From: Phoronis australis
Lineage: Eukaryota; Phoronida; Phoronidae
Direction: 5' to 3'
Length of the DNA stretch: 44,672 nt
Assembly: GCA_002633005.1 (NCBI GenBank)
Contig: NMRA01000324.1
Coordinates: 195,230 to 239,901 of the forward strand
The first letter of the stretch is position 1. Every line of letters begins with the position of its first letter. Shown here one piece after another: positions 1-9,249 of the stretch. The notes beneath the pieces were generated by a model. The model worked only from the letters and a program-made list of their open reading frames with translations. It had not been told where the DNA came from and did no database searches. Position numbers and translations under genes: made by a program.

Positions 1-757
1 AAGTAAAACAACACACGAATACTTTAACAATAGAATACGTCTATTAATTTGCAGCGTTGTGATTTACAAATTAAAGATTACAATAAGTTGTGAGACTGAC
101 GACTAACTGATTGAGACAAGATATCCCTACTAGAAAACTACTAATCAAAAGTGCCACTGGTTCCCCTACCTACCGCACACGTTAACGCAAAACAAGTCAC
201 AAAAGAACTAACCCTCCAGAACAATCACTAGCCGGTTCAAATTGACTAACAGGCTGAGACCAACGCCCGTGATGAATGTCTATACCTCAGATGTTCTTTT
301 CCCCTTGACTCTTTGGTCACTGAAGTTGTTCGTCCGGCTTCGTCTTAGAAGTTTGAAGTTGCCTTGCAGCTCTGGAGTCGTGCCCCGTAGTCTGGAGTTT
401 TGATCTAAGGTGGATCCAGTCTGCCCTGGTCTCGAGAGTCAGTGCTTTAAATACTAAACTAAGTGGCATCACACGATGGACCCACTCTGCATGTACATAT
501 ATGTCCATCTCTCTATGACGAGCTGAATATAACGAACTAACTGACCACGCGATGGACTCACTCTCCATGTACATATATGTCCATCTCGCTATAACTCAAA
601 ATTCTAGCATAGCTGCCACTATTCCTGTATTATTGCATAACTGCCCCTATTCCTGGGTTTTCAACATCAGAGTACTATTCCTGGATTTAACTATCTCAGA
701 GATAGCAGATCCCCTGAAATTTATTGCACATGGAGGGCATAGCCTTATTATATTACA
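1..757 (-). mobile_element. Inverted LTR of a related Ty3/gypsy subfamily (runs off the left edge)
   Basis: Read on the minus strand this segment matches the 3' LTR at 9104-9954 along its whole length. The minus-strand start TGTAATATAAT (bases 757-747) matches the 3' LTR start TGTGATATAAT. Bases 440-460 match the TATTTAAG/CACTAAC promoter area, 181-300 match 9620-9720, and 1-120 match 9785-9906 closely. By eye the identity is high at the inner R/U5-like end and lower in U3, so it is a relative and not the partner LTR from the same insertion. The orientation is opposite to the retrotransposon genes that follow, and the LTR terminus abuts gag coding sequence. About 45 more LTR bases should lie to the left of the window. 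It could be a solo LTR or one end of a second element inserted into gag. Confidence 0.85.
474..587. repeat. Pair of 38-bp direct repeats in the U3 of the inverted LTR
   Basis: Bases 474-512 and 550-587 are nearly identical (two mismatches by eye). Both contain the core ATGTACATATATGTCCATCTC. They lie in the U3 part of the inverted LTR, where promoter and enhancer elements normally sit. The 3' LTR has a different U3 duplication at 9128-9249, so the two subfamilies duplicated U3 modules independently. Confidence 0.75.
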
Positions 758-1011
758 CTCCTCAAAGATGCAGGATTTGCAACAGAACAAATCATAGGGC
801 GAGGGACTGTCGGGCGCCCAGAACTGTTAACGCCCTAGACAAAGAACCAATCAGATGTTTCTTTTGTAAAAAACCTGGCCACATGAAACGTGGCTGTTTC
901 AGTTTTAAAAGATTTTTGGCCGCCCAAGCGAATCAGAAGCCAGTTAATTACTCTGACAACCCAAGCCCTGCTGATACCACACCACATGACGTTAACCCAC
1001 AGGGAAACTAA
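758..1011 (+). pseudogene. gag: gag C-terminal fragment with two CCHC zinc knuckles
   Basis: The reading frame covering 758-1008 ends at TAA 1009-1011. It encodes two retroviral-type zinc knuckles of the form C-x2-C-x4-H-x4-C, at 769-810 and 856-897, which in gag nucleocapsid bind genomic RNA during packaging. Everything upstream (matrix and capsid equivalents) is absent. The open frame continues leftward into the inverted LTR from about 724, but that part is LTR sequence read by chance. The frame ends in the heptamer GGGAAAC directly followed by TAA, and the pol frame (-1) starts there. The first knuckle begins only 11 bases from the LTR junction. Confidence 0.85.
1002..1008 (+). promoter_or_regulatory. 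Candidate -1 ribosomal frameshift site GGGAAAC at the gag/pol junction
   Basis: In the gag frame the bases read G GGA AAC TAA, a heptamer of the X XXY YYZ class used for -1 frameshifting in retroviral gag-pol. The pol frame is exactly -1 relative to gag. It has a stop at 993-995 and then stays open through this site, so the shift must fall in 996-1008, where the heptamer lies. A weak stem can be drawn between 1020-1024 and 1037-1041. The stop and the first pol ATG also overlap as TAATG (1009-1013), so termination-reinitiation is an alternative. Confidence 0.6.
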
Positions 1012-1988
1012 TGTGCACTGACTCGAGAGCTTCCGCGGGTCAGGATGACGTTGTAACTTTATGTTTTTTGGGAAACGAGGATAGTATTCAAGTACAGGTG
1101 GGACAGACGCGAGTCAGAGCGTTAATTGACTCGAGTGCTGCAATATCCGTTATTTCGGAAGTTACATTTGATGAGCTTAAAGGAAAAGACTTGGTAGAAA
1201 TAGTTAATCGAATACCTGTAGTTCAGACAGCGAATAATCAACCTTTGAATGTCCTCGCTTGTGCCCTGTTAAGCTTAAAAATCGGAAACAATATTCTCAA
1301 ACATGAATTTGTGGTGATTCGAGATGTAAATCGAAGAATGATAATTGGAAAAGACTTTCTTCATAAAAATAATTGTCGTGTCTATTTTGATCTTAGAATG
1401 TTAAGGATAAGAGAATTTTACACACCCCTAATTCAAGATTCACTGGTTAAATCTTATGTTAGAGTAATTAAAGAAATTATAGTTAGACCTTATTCCAAGG
1501 TTGTATGTCGCGCTAGAAGTTGCGCCGCCAGGGTTAGCAAAAGGCCACAAATATTCCAGGTGTCACCTTTAACAACCGGATTCCTAAATGCAGAACCTGA
1601 CTTATCAGTTTCAAACGCAGTAATAAAGCCGGGCAAGGCCGGAAAATTTCCGGTGGAAATAATCAATAATTCTGGCCGATATATCGAGATTAAACGAGGA
1701 GTTGCAGTAGGACAGGTTGAAGAACTAAGTAATGCAAATATTGTGAATGTGTTAGATAAATCAACAACAGCCCAGTCGGCTAGTAAACAAACGTTGGATT
1801 TATCCGAGATTGATACACCTGATGAGTATGTTAGCTTAGTGAAAGCATTATTAAAGCAGAATAGCGATGTTTTCGCAGCAACCGATCTCGATTTGGGGAA
1901 AACGAGCACAGTACAAATGCGCATAGACGTGCAAGACGGCACAGTTGTCAAGCAGAGGCCGATAGCAAAACAACTGAAAGCGCTCTGA
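1011..1988 (+). pseudogene. pol: pol 5' part: retroviral-type aspartic protease and lead-in to RT
   Basis: Residues about 15-130 form a retropepsin-like fold: the active-site region LID at residues 38-40, the flap region, and the closing hydrophobic-G segment MIIGKDFL near residue 110. The protease cleaves Gag-Pol into its working parts. The catalytic triplet here is Asp-Ser-Ser at 1128-1136; the family consensus is Asp-Thr/Ser-Gly, so the third residue is atypical and the enzyme is probably impaired. Residues about 195-325 are a linker and the approach to RT (the RPIAKQLKAL segment). The frame ends at TGA 1986-1988, just before a foreign insertion at 1997. The RT frame resumes after the insertion, so this stop is a lesion and not a true gene end. 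Confidence 0.88.
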
Positions 1989-1996
1989 GGAGCGAA

Positions 1997-2345
1997 ACTT
2001 GGCGAAATTAACCAAAAAAAAAACACGTTCGAGAGGACGAGAAAAGACGACGACAGAGATGATGACGAAGATGACAGCTATGACGACGATGGTGGCGATA
2101 ATGGACAACCCTAGTTATGATATCATTCATATAACGAACGTAGAGGTCAGAAATCACTAAGAAATAGGCTACAGTCTTGAGCTACACTTGGCGAAATTAA
2201 CTGAAGAAAAGACGACGTCGGAGATGATGACGAAGATGACGAATATGATGATGGTGGTGGCCATGATGAAGAACATCATAACATTCATATGACGAATTTA
2301 GATGTCATAAATCATTAAGAAATAGGCTGCAGTCTAGTTCAATAG
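1997..2345. repeat. Tandem duplication of the element's left terminus (about 189 bp, 2 units)
   Basis: Unit 1 (1997-2185) and unit 2 (2186-2345) both start with ACTTGGCGAAATTAA, pass through a GATGATGACGAAGATGAC stretch, and end near AAGAAATAGGCT. The second unit lacks the A-rich insert that the first has after base 2011. The element therefore carries two copies of its own terminal inverted repeat in direct orientation at its left end. Confidence 0.8.
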
Positions 2346-3216
2346 AAGCTAAACCAACCTGAATGCAGCAAGAACGCTCAACAAAGGAGCAGCGTTATCA
2401 CAAAATCACAAATAACTCAAAAAGTAGACGTCGTAGAGAAAAATAGAAAGCATCTTCTGAAAGCCCGTTCAAAGCTCTATCTAAACTGAATGTACCGCTT
2501 AATTCTGTAAATTTTTCGAAAAAAATGAAATTTTGCGTTTTTTTTAAGAATTTCAAACTCAAATAACTCGAAAACGGTAAGTCTGAGAAAAAAATTGTTA
2601 CAGGCCATTTGAAAGATAATACTTCAAAGAGTCTACATGCAAAAAATCACGTCTTTTTCTCTTCCCGTTTAAAATCGCACTCCAGACGATTGAAAATGGG
2701 TCAACATGCGCCATATCCGCCATCTTGAATGCAACTTCCGGTTTTTTGGCTTTGAATAATAGCATGTTACAAGAAACTAACACCTGTAAAAATTCGAAGG
2801 AATTTGTCTGATAATGCGCCCTCTAGAGGAGAAAACGTTTTTAAGCCAAAATCGAGGTGCGCATGCGCGATCGCCGATATTTCCGCCATCTTTAGCCGGA
2901 AGTAAACAATTTCCGGTATACTTGTAGCAAGCTTCCGGTCCATTTACTGTGCCTTTTACGTAAAAAATTGTAGCCTCCAGAAGCATTTGAACCTTTAAAT
3001 GGAAACAAAATGGCCGCCACAGCCGCCATCTTGGATCCGATTTTGACGAAAAACAATAGGCTTCCAGTTCTTCCGGAAGTACGTGTTATGTGTAAATTTC
3101 GTGATGATCGGACGAAAATTGCGACCTGTATCGTGCGAACAAACAAAAAAAAAAACAAAAAAAAAAACAAACATAGTGTCAGAGCAATATACTTGGCAAA
3201 ATTTATTTCGCCAAGT
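1997..3216. mobile_element. 1.2-kb non-autonomous DNA element inserted in pol
   Basis: The left end ACTTGGCGAAATTAA (1997-2011) and the right end TTTATTTCGCCAAGT (3202-3216) are inverted repeats with one or two mismatches. Pol coding sequence breaks just before the left end and resumes at about 3222, which fixes the insertion limits. No coding capacity is supportable; the short ORFs inside show no domain. The interior has several GCCATCTTG-type motifs, an A-rich stretch at 3144-3170, and a tandemly duplicated left end. The right terminus is itself a small hairpin (ACTTGGC at 3191 pairing with GCCAAGT at 3210-3216). The target duplication is ambiguous within an A run. Confidence 0.8.
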
Positions 3217-3221
3217 AAAAA

Positions 3222-4434
3222 ATAGCTAAAGAAGCCGTGGATAAAATGCTTACTGCGAAAGTCATAGAACCCTCTAGATCCAACTTTTGCTCACCTATAG
3301 TATTAGTAACCAAAAAGGATGGTAGCGCGAGTATTCTGTGTAGACTATAGGAAACTAAACAGTGTAACTAAAGGTTATTCGTTCTTTTTACCGAAAATTG
3401 ATGACATATTGAAAGATCTTAGGGGTTCAAGTATTTATAGTTCATTGGACTTACGTAGTGGTTTCTGGCAGATTCAAATGCACCCTGATGACAAAGAAAA
3501 GACCGCTTTCTCTCCGGGACTTTCAACTGGTCACAATCTCTACCAATTTCAAGTTATGCCATTCGGACTTTGCAATAGTCCCAGTTTCTTCCAAGAACTC
3601 ATGTCAATCGTTTTAGAAGGACTCCCTTTTGCTCGGGCCTATATCGATGATTGCATTATCTACAGTTCAAGTGTCACTGAACACGTCGAACATCTGAAAA
3701 TCGTTTTCCAACGCGTCAGAGAACATAATTTGAAGTTGAAATTGTCCAAATGCCAATTTCGTAAGCCTCAAACGAACTATCTGGGCTTCATAGTAGATAA
3801 AGAAGGGATCCGCCCTGACCCAGCCAAAATTGCGGCTATTAGATCAATGAAACGACCAGCCACAGTAAAAGAAGTAAGGGCACTACAAGGAATCCTGTCA
3901 TACTATCGAAGGTTTATTCCTAACTCGGCGGGCATTATGACTCCATTGACTGAACTGACCAAGAAGTATGCCAGATTTAAATGGACACCTGAATGCGAAA
4001 ACGCTTTCAAATTTATCAAAGAACACCTTTCCGCCGTTCCTATGCTAAATTATCCTGATCCCAAATTGAGTTATATCATATACACCGATGCGAGTGATTT
4101 TGCAATTGGGGCCTGTTTGGTAGAAAAGTGTCAAGATGAAGATGTTGAAAAACCTATCTACTTTATGTCGCAAAAATTGACTGACACACAAAAGCGTTGG
4201 GCAACCATTGAAAAAGAATGTTTCGCAGTATTGATGGCCCTTAAGAAATTCGAACACTACATTTACAATTCCAAAATCACGCTTTTCACGGATCATATGC
4301 CCCTCATTTATTTGCTTAAAAGCGACATACAGAATAAGAAAGTGGCGCAATGGTCGGTACTTATCTCGGCTTATGATGTTGAAATTAAACATATTCCGGG
4401 CAAGGATAACACGATAGCTGACTTGCTGAGCTGA
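3222..4434 (+). pseudogene. pol: pol: reverse transcriptase and RNase H
   Basis: RT copies the element's RNA into DNA and RNase H removes the RNA strand. The RT N-terminus is in one frame from 3222 to about 3331 and the rest is in another frame from 3319, so a small indel lies near 3331. Visible RT features are the FCVDYRKLN block, SLDLRSGFWQI, MPFGLCNSPSFFQ and the catalytic YIDD at 3640-3651. RNase H follows, with TDAS at about 4084, the conserved E in IEKECFAVL and D in FTDHMPL, ending at the NTIADLLS block. The frame stops at TGA 4432-4434, but the same frame stays open beyond it into the integrase, so the TGA is premature. Sequence and order are typical of Ty3/gypsy pol. Confidence 0.93.
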
Positions 4435-5067
4435 GCGCCCTCCAACGACGATAATGCGATTGACGAGGAAACTCTCGATATAGACGATAGGACTTTTGAG
4501 GTTCAGGCTCCGATAGCACAAGTTAATGAAGTAGATAACAGCAGAATTGATCCTAAATCTCATGAAATGGAGAGTCCTCCAATATTTAATTTTACCTCTG
4601 AATTGCAAATGCCTAAGTTAGAAATGAATATGCAAGAGGAACAAAAGAAAGATCAAGAGTGTAGGGCTATAATCGATGAAATGTCGTCTCCTAAGCCTAG
4701 CAAAAGAATTGGAAATAAGTATTTACTCAAAGAAAATGTCCTATATTGTGTTTCCGACGATCACGGCGACGTAAAGGTTCGTCTATACGTCCCTGAACAG
4801 TTACAGTCGCTAGTCATCAAACAATATCAAGATCAACTAGGACATGCAGGGATAGATCGAACATATCAGTCGTCTAGGAACAGTTATTTCTGGCCTAGAA
4901 TGTTTAAAGACATTGAGAAGTACGTTTCAGAATGCGTTACATGCCAGGAACGAAATCTAAAAGCAGTTAAATCTCCGCTAGGGGCGTCTAATGTTGTGAA
5001 CGGCCCCTGGCAACAAGTAGCAATAGATTGTGTCGGTGTTATGAAGCCGTCACCCAGTGGTAACTGA
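4435..5067 (+). pseudogene. pol: pol: connection region and integrase zinc-binding domain
   Basis: This continues in the RNase H frame after the TGA at 4432. The first part (4435 to about 4640) is an acidic linker. The integrase N-terminal domain follows with the GHAGIDRTY block (about 4840) and the CVTCQ pair of cysteines (about 4936). The usual H-H-C-C zinc site appears to lack its first histidine: the residue two before the DQLGHAG block is Gln, although exact alignment needs relatives. The first catalytic aspartate of the integrase core is in AIDCVG (codon 5026-5028). The frame ends at TGA 5065-5067, in the middle of the core domain, so it is a disabling stop. Confidence 0.88.
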
Positions 5068-6039
5068 TATATTTTGACTCTCACTGACTGGTTTTCAAAT
5101 TATACGTTGTTGTATCCGATGCCAGATAAAAGTGCCGCCACAATCGCACGAATCCTGACCACTGATACCTTTTGCAGATTCGGTATAATGAACATTTTGG
5201 TCTCAGACAACGGCTCTGAATTTGTAAACAAAACAGTGAAAGATGTTTTGGAATCATTTAACATTCGGCATGTTACCACAAGTTTTTACAATCCAAAAGC
5301 AAATGGCCCAGTCGAACGATCACACAAAGTACTTGGTGACGTTTTGAGTAAATTATGCCGTAGAAACCCGGAACACTGGGACGTCTATCTCAGTCAAGCA
5401 GAGTCATGCTTAAATTTTCATACCAATTATACTGGGTATAGCAGTTATTTTCTTATGTTCGGTAGAGACCATAAACTTCCTGTACATAACATAATGCGGC
5501 CACGTGCTAAGTACGTGGGCGAGGAAGAACATAAGGTTATCCTACAAAACCAACATAGAGTTTTTAGGACAGTTTATCGGGTGATAAAACACCATCAGAA
5601 CAAAAGACTAGCTACCGCGAATAAGGGTAGAGTTTTGGTTGAATTGGAAGTTGGCGATCCCGTGTACCTTAAAAATAATTCTAAAACCAGCAAACTGGAC
5701 CCCACGTGGACAGGCTACTGGCGTGTCCTAGAACGACTGTATGAAAAAACATATGTCATCAGGAATCAGTTAGATGGGACAGTCACCAAGTCGCACATTG
5801 GCAACTTGAGGTGGGCACAAATCGACGACTGGAAGGTGAATGACGACGATTATCCACAAATGAGGAGAGCGCGCTACGCCGTCCCTCCCAGTTCTAGTGA
5901 AGAAAGCGATGTGTCTGACAACGAACCACAGCAAGGTCTACAGGATCATTTCCGCCAAATGAAGGGGGATTCATCTTCCGATGACTCTTACGTACCCTTA
6001 GCGGAACTTCAAAGAAGGCTCCAACAGAGGGGCAAGTGA
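5068..6039 (+). pseudogene. pol: pol: integrase catalytic core, GPY/F-like region and acidic tail
   Basis: This runs directly on, in the same frame, from the TGA at 5065. The second catalytic aspartate is in VSDNGSEF (5206-5208) and the glutamate in GPVERSH (5314-5316), giving the D-x35-E spacing expected of retroviral-type integrases, which insert the DNA copy into the genome. Residues around 5690-5815 (KLDPTWTGYWRVL to SHIGNLRW) resemble the GPY/F module of Ty3/gypsy integrases. The C-terminal 60-70 residues are Ser/Asp/Glu-rich and low in complexity. No chromodomain is apparent. The frame ends at TGA 6037-6039. Confidence 0.92.
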
Positions 6040-6314
6040 AGACGTTGGTTCAGGCGAAGCCAGCGCCTCAGATGGAGGATCCAGGGACCCCATCATCTGG
6101 AAGCGAAGGACCCGTGTCCAAAGCCGAGTCGGATCCGATGACGGACCCCTCCGCACCAAACGACGAACAGCCTATGCCGTCGGATGAGATAGATATTGAC
6201 GTTGCCATGGGACCACGACCAGACGATGACGCCATGGATATGAACGTCCTTGCGACAAAAGTAGAAGCCGAAAGTGTAGAAAAACGAACCAAAATTCCTC
6301 TGCAGCATATTTAG
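6036..6314 (+). pseudogene. Acidic, Pro/Ser-rich open frame after pol (possible shifted pol tail)
   Basis: A 92-codon frame overlaps the pol stop and encodes a Pro/Ser/Asp/Glu-rich sequence without a recognisable domain. A second frame (about 6038-6188) is also open here and reads Gly/Ser/Asp-rich and then Arg-rich. Both resemble the low-complexity pol tail just upstream, so this is most easily read as the continuation of pol after an indel. Neither has a convincing own start (GTG at 6036, no ATG context). It could also be spacer sequence between pol and env. Confidence 0.35.
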
Positions 6315-6532
6315 ATTTGTGTCGCATGATGTTAGAAACATTTAAGAATGGTCGATAAGTAATTAAGGATTCAAATTTCAGCAGAACCATCTACCTTAAT
6401 AGCATACGTATATTTGAATATTAAGGACGGGACTGTTTCCCGAAAACTATATCTGACCTAAGGGTATCCGAGTCAGTTCTCGGCATGGCAAGTACTTTAA
6501 GTAGTATGAGGAGTGAGTTAAGTAACCTAAGT

Positions 6533-6549
6533 GATTATTGTTGTTTCAG
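6533..6549 (+). promoter_or_regulatory. Predicted splice acceptor for a spliced env mRNA
   Basis: A T-rich tract ends in TTGTTTCAG at 6541-6549 and is followed seven bases later by the ATG at 6557, which begins a good signal peptide. Retroviruses and errantiviruses express Env from a spliced subgenomic RNA, so this placement fits. The matching donor would lie in the lost 5' region. Confidence 0.6.
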
Positions 6550-6556
6550 AGAGACA

Positions 6557-8586
6557 ATGCAACGATTAACGGGTTTGCTGTTGCTGGCTGGTATCGTGCA
6601 ATGCGTCACTGTCAAAAATGGGGTAGTTTTTGAGAAAATTAATTTATTTTATAGTTCGTGGGGACACTGGTGGGTGACGAGTTTTACTGACCTCACCGAA
6701 TTCTCTGAGTTCATGTCCCAGTTTTCACGGGACATAGAACATGCTTACTATACGCATACTCAAGTAAAGAAAAAGTACGCTGACCCCAAAGATGTCTTGG
6801 GATATTTTTCCAGATTGAGAAAACAAATTGATGATATCAGATTCACGAAAGAGGCCGTAGACGAGTTGTTGACTGGCTATAACACTTTTGCCCAATTTCG
6901 AGGTAACCGAAGCAAACGGAGCCTTCTGCCTTTCATGGGGAAAGTCAGTCATTGGCTATTTGGCACAGCCACTGATGATGATATTAAAGCTATTAGGGAA
7001 ACAATCGATATGATAGTGAGGAACCAAAACAGGATTGTCACTAACGCATTGAAAAGGGTAACCGTAATGAAAGCCACTAGAACCGAAGTAAATAGAAATC
7101 GAGAGACCTTGAATCAGATGACTTGATTCTTTCGACTTATGAAATAGAACAACGTCTTAATAACGTGACTGATCTGCTACATGATGAAATACAGGATTTG
7201 TCTGTCTTCACCAAGAGTTACATACACTTAGAACTCATTTTAAACCATTTGGAATTGGCAACGCAAAAAGCCTTAGGCTATTTAGCTCACATTGAAAGTC
7301 AAATAGGAATAGTGTCTCTGGGACAACTTACTCCAGCGGGGGTTCAGCCGGAAGCATTACGCAATATATTAAAGGACATACGAATAAATCTTCCACGCCA
7401 TTTAAAATTACCTTTTGATCCTGATACGGAGTTGTTCCAACATTATAAGTCTCTCCCGTGCCATACTTCGTGGGAAAATGGACGAATCTTAGTCACGTTT
7501 CGGATATCATTAATTGACACTTACGCACGTATGGAATTATTTCAAACTCATAATCTACCGGCTCCCTTCAATAATTCTAACCGCTCTCACATTTTGGCAA
7601 AGTATTCCTTGGAGGCCACGGCGTTAGCCATAAGCCCAGAACGAACGTCCTATGCCTTACTAGATTATGCCAACATGAAGGCGTGCTCGTCGCTTAGTTT
7701 TTGTGCGACCCGACAACCGTTACGGCCTGTCAATTTGAGCAAGGATTGTGTGGTGGCTCTGTTCATGAAATTTGACGATGCTATCAAAAGGCTCTGTCGT
7801 GTTTTTATTAAAACAAATACAGCCTTACCACAGGCCATATATCTGAGATCTGGCGGGTACGCTGTAGTTAGTAACGAGATTACAAGATTTGCCCTCCTGT
7901 GCAACCACAGTCGCACTAACACTAAATCAGTTACGGTGGACATTGGGGTAAATATGATACACGTCGATTACGGATGCCAGGCCACACACCCAACTATGAC
8001 CCTCCTGGGAACTTTTCACAGGGAATCTAGATACGAGCATCCTGATAGCTTCGCTCGAGTTTTGAGAATTCGGAAAGGATCCTTCACGATGTGGTCTCCT
8101 TATATTGCAGCCTTTCCTAAACATATGGAAGTAAAAATACCGCCACGTCTCGCTCACTTACCCGAAATTTCCCTGGACGGTTTAGTCACTGATTTACGAA
8201 ACTTGGAAATTCCAAAACCTTGGACCCCCGATAATGAATGTTGGTTATATGTCGCTCTAGGAATAGCAGCATCGCTATTAATTTTGTGGTTAATTGTTTT
8301 CTTGAAACGTAGACAAATTGCACGTGCCATACTCGAACAGTATCAGCCTGTGTTAACCGATGGTAGCCGCCCAGTTGCCAGTGCACCGCCAGCGTTCGTA
8401 CTCATGAGCACACCGAACGATGCCCGACAGAAGTCACCGGCTGGGGAGAAACCCAGTGCTGACTACCACCCAACCGTATCGACCCAGTGGAATTGCAAAC
8501 CAATCGAGATGAAGCAATTCGTCCGACGTATGTATCCTACCTTGGATCCGGAAACTGGAGAGGGCCAGAAGGAAACCTCCATGTGA
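6557..8586 (+). pseudogene. env: env: baculovirus F / errantivirus-type envelope fusion protein, frameshifted
   Basis: The first frame (6485-7126) and second frame (7123-8586) together span the whole of an Env protein, with a frame change at about 7123. The preferred start is the Met at 6557: it follows a splice acceptor and opens a hydrophobic signal peptide (MQRLTGLLLLAGIVQC), whereas the Met at 6485 would put 24 polar residues in front. A furin-type site RSKR ends at 6919 and is followed by a hydrophobic segment and HWLFGTATDDD, resembling the region after cleavage in baculovirus F proteins (Pfam Baculo_F). Cys-bearing ectodomain and N-glycosylation sites follow, then a transmembrane segment at about 8242-8310 and a cytoplasmic tail of about 90 residues. 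In working relatives this protein mediates membrane fusion; here the frame is broken. Confidence 0.85.
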
Positions 8587-8753
8587 CTTCGAGCTGTCAG
8601 TATACATCGTAGTAGTACTACTGAACCTTACAGTAGAGTACGCTAGATAGTCGCCAGGAAGGTGGTGGTGATTAACATTCCATATAGTCACAAGATATAC
8701 GTAACATATATATATATAAAATATGGAACTATAACCGAGGAACACGATCAACA

Positions 8754-9026
8754 ATGGCAGCCCAGCAACAGGAAGTTGTATACAAAACTTTGCCGGCGGT
8801 ACGACTGGATGTGTCGGTGGACGGCGAGTGGATTATGTTCCGCGTGGACCTAACTGCTGATATGACTGTTCTATCATTAAGCGACTTCGCTGGGGTCCAG
8901 TATTCACGGAGCCGTGCGTACCAGGGGTCCAGGGCGACAGTCAGACGATATCTGGAGGCTGACGACTTCCTTGTTTTATCATTCACTTTTTTATCTATTG
9001 CAGTTGTATGGCGATCACCTGGGTGA
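8754..9026 (+). CDS. 90-codon ORF of unknown function between env and the 3' LTR
   Basis: The ATG at 8754 has a favourable context (CAACAATGG), and the frame is open for 90 codons to TGA 9024-9026. The predicted protein starts with a Gln-rich MAAQQQEV, has a mixed polar and hydrophobic middle and ends with a hydrophobic FLVLSFTFLSIAVVW stretch that could be a membrane anchor. I recognise no family. It lies 168 bases after env and 65 before the polypurine tract, the place where some retroviruses carry accessory genes. Unlike pol and env it carries no internal lesion. It may be a chance ORF; conservation in intact sister elements would decide. Confidence 0.4.
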   Translation: MAAQQQEVVYKTLPAVRLDVSVDGEWIMFRVDLTADMTVLSLSDFAGVQYSRSRAYQGSRATVRRYLEADDFLVLSFTFLSIAVVWRSPG

Positions 9027-9091
9027 AACTTTACATTGTCGGAAAATCTACGACTTCCCAAAAATTTATTGTGTAAATGTTTTGGCTTAAC

Positions 9092-9103
9092 AAAAGGGGG
9101 GAG
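9092..9103 (+). other. Polypurine tract next to the 3' LTR
   Basis: AAAAGGGGGGAG lies immediately before the LTR start TGTGATATAA. In Ty3/gypsy and retroviral replication the PPT primes plus-strand synthesis and defines the U3 end. Its position independently supports 9104 as the LTR start. Confidence 0.85.
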
Positions 9104-9127
9104 TGTGATATAATGAGGCACTGCCTT

Positions 9128-9249
9128 CCACGTGCATGCGAACATGTCTTAAAATGTTCCCAGGGGATGTGCAAACTTCTGTTTTGTGTTCTCCACGTGC
9201 ATGCAAACATGTCTTAGTCTATTCCCAGGGGATGTGTATACTTCTGTGG
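9128..9249. repeat. Duplicated 56-bp module in the U3 of the 3' LTR
   Basis: Bases 9128-9183 and 9193-9249 share CCACGTGCATGC, AACATGTCTTA and TTCCCAGGGGATGTG in the same order. Each copy contains a CACGTG E-box. A duplicated E-box module upstream of the TATA-like box is a plausible enhancer arrangement. Confidence 0.7.

Noticed and set aside
317-797. Short open frames at 317-574 and 552-797
   Set aside because: They lie inside the inverted LTR, and the second ends in an out-of-frame reading of the gag zinc knuckle.
1490-2108. Two long antisense open frames (178 and 85 codons)
   Set aside because: They are antisense to the protease/RT lead-in and the inserted element; no domain, and explained as shadow frames of pol.
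2598-3225. Several 60-90-codon frames in the pol insertion
   Set aside because: Overlapping frames on both strands in a non-coding element with no domains; Lys- and Phe-rich parts come from A-runs.
4045-4608. 187-codon antisense open frame
   Set aside because: Lies opposite RNase H and the pol connection region; a shadow frame.
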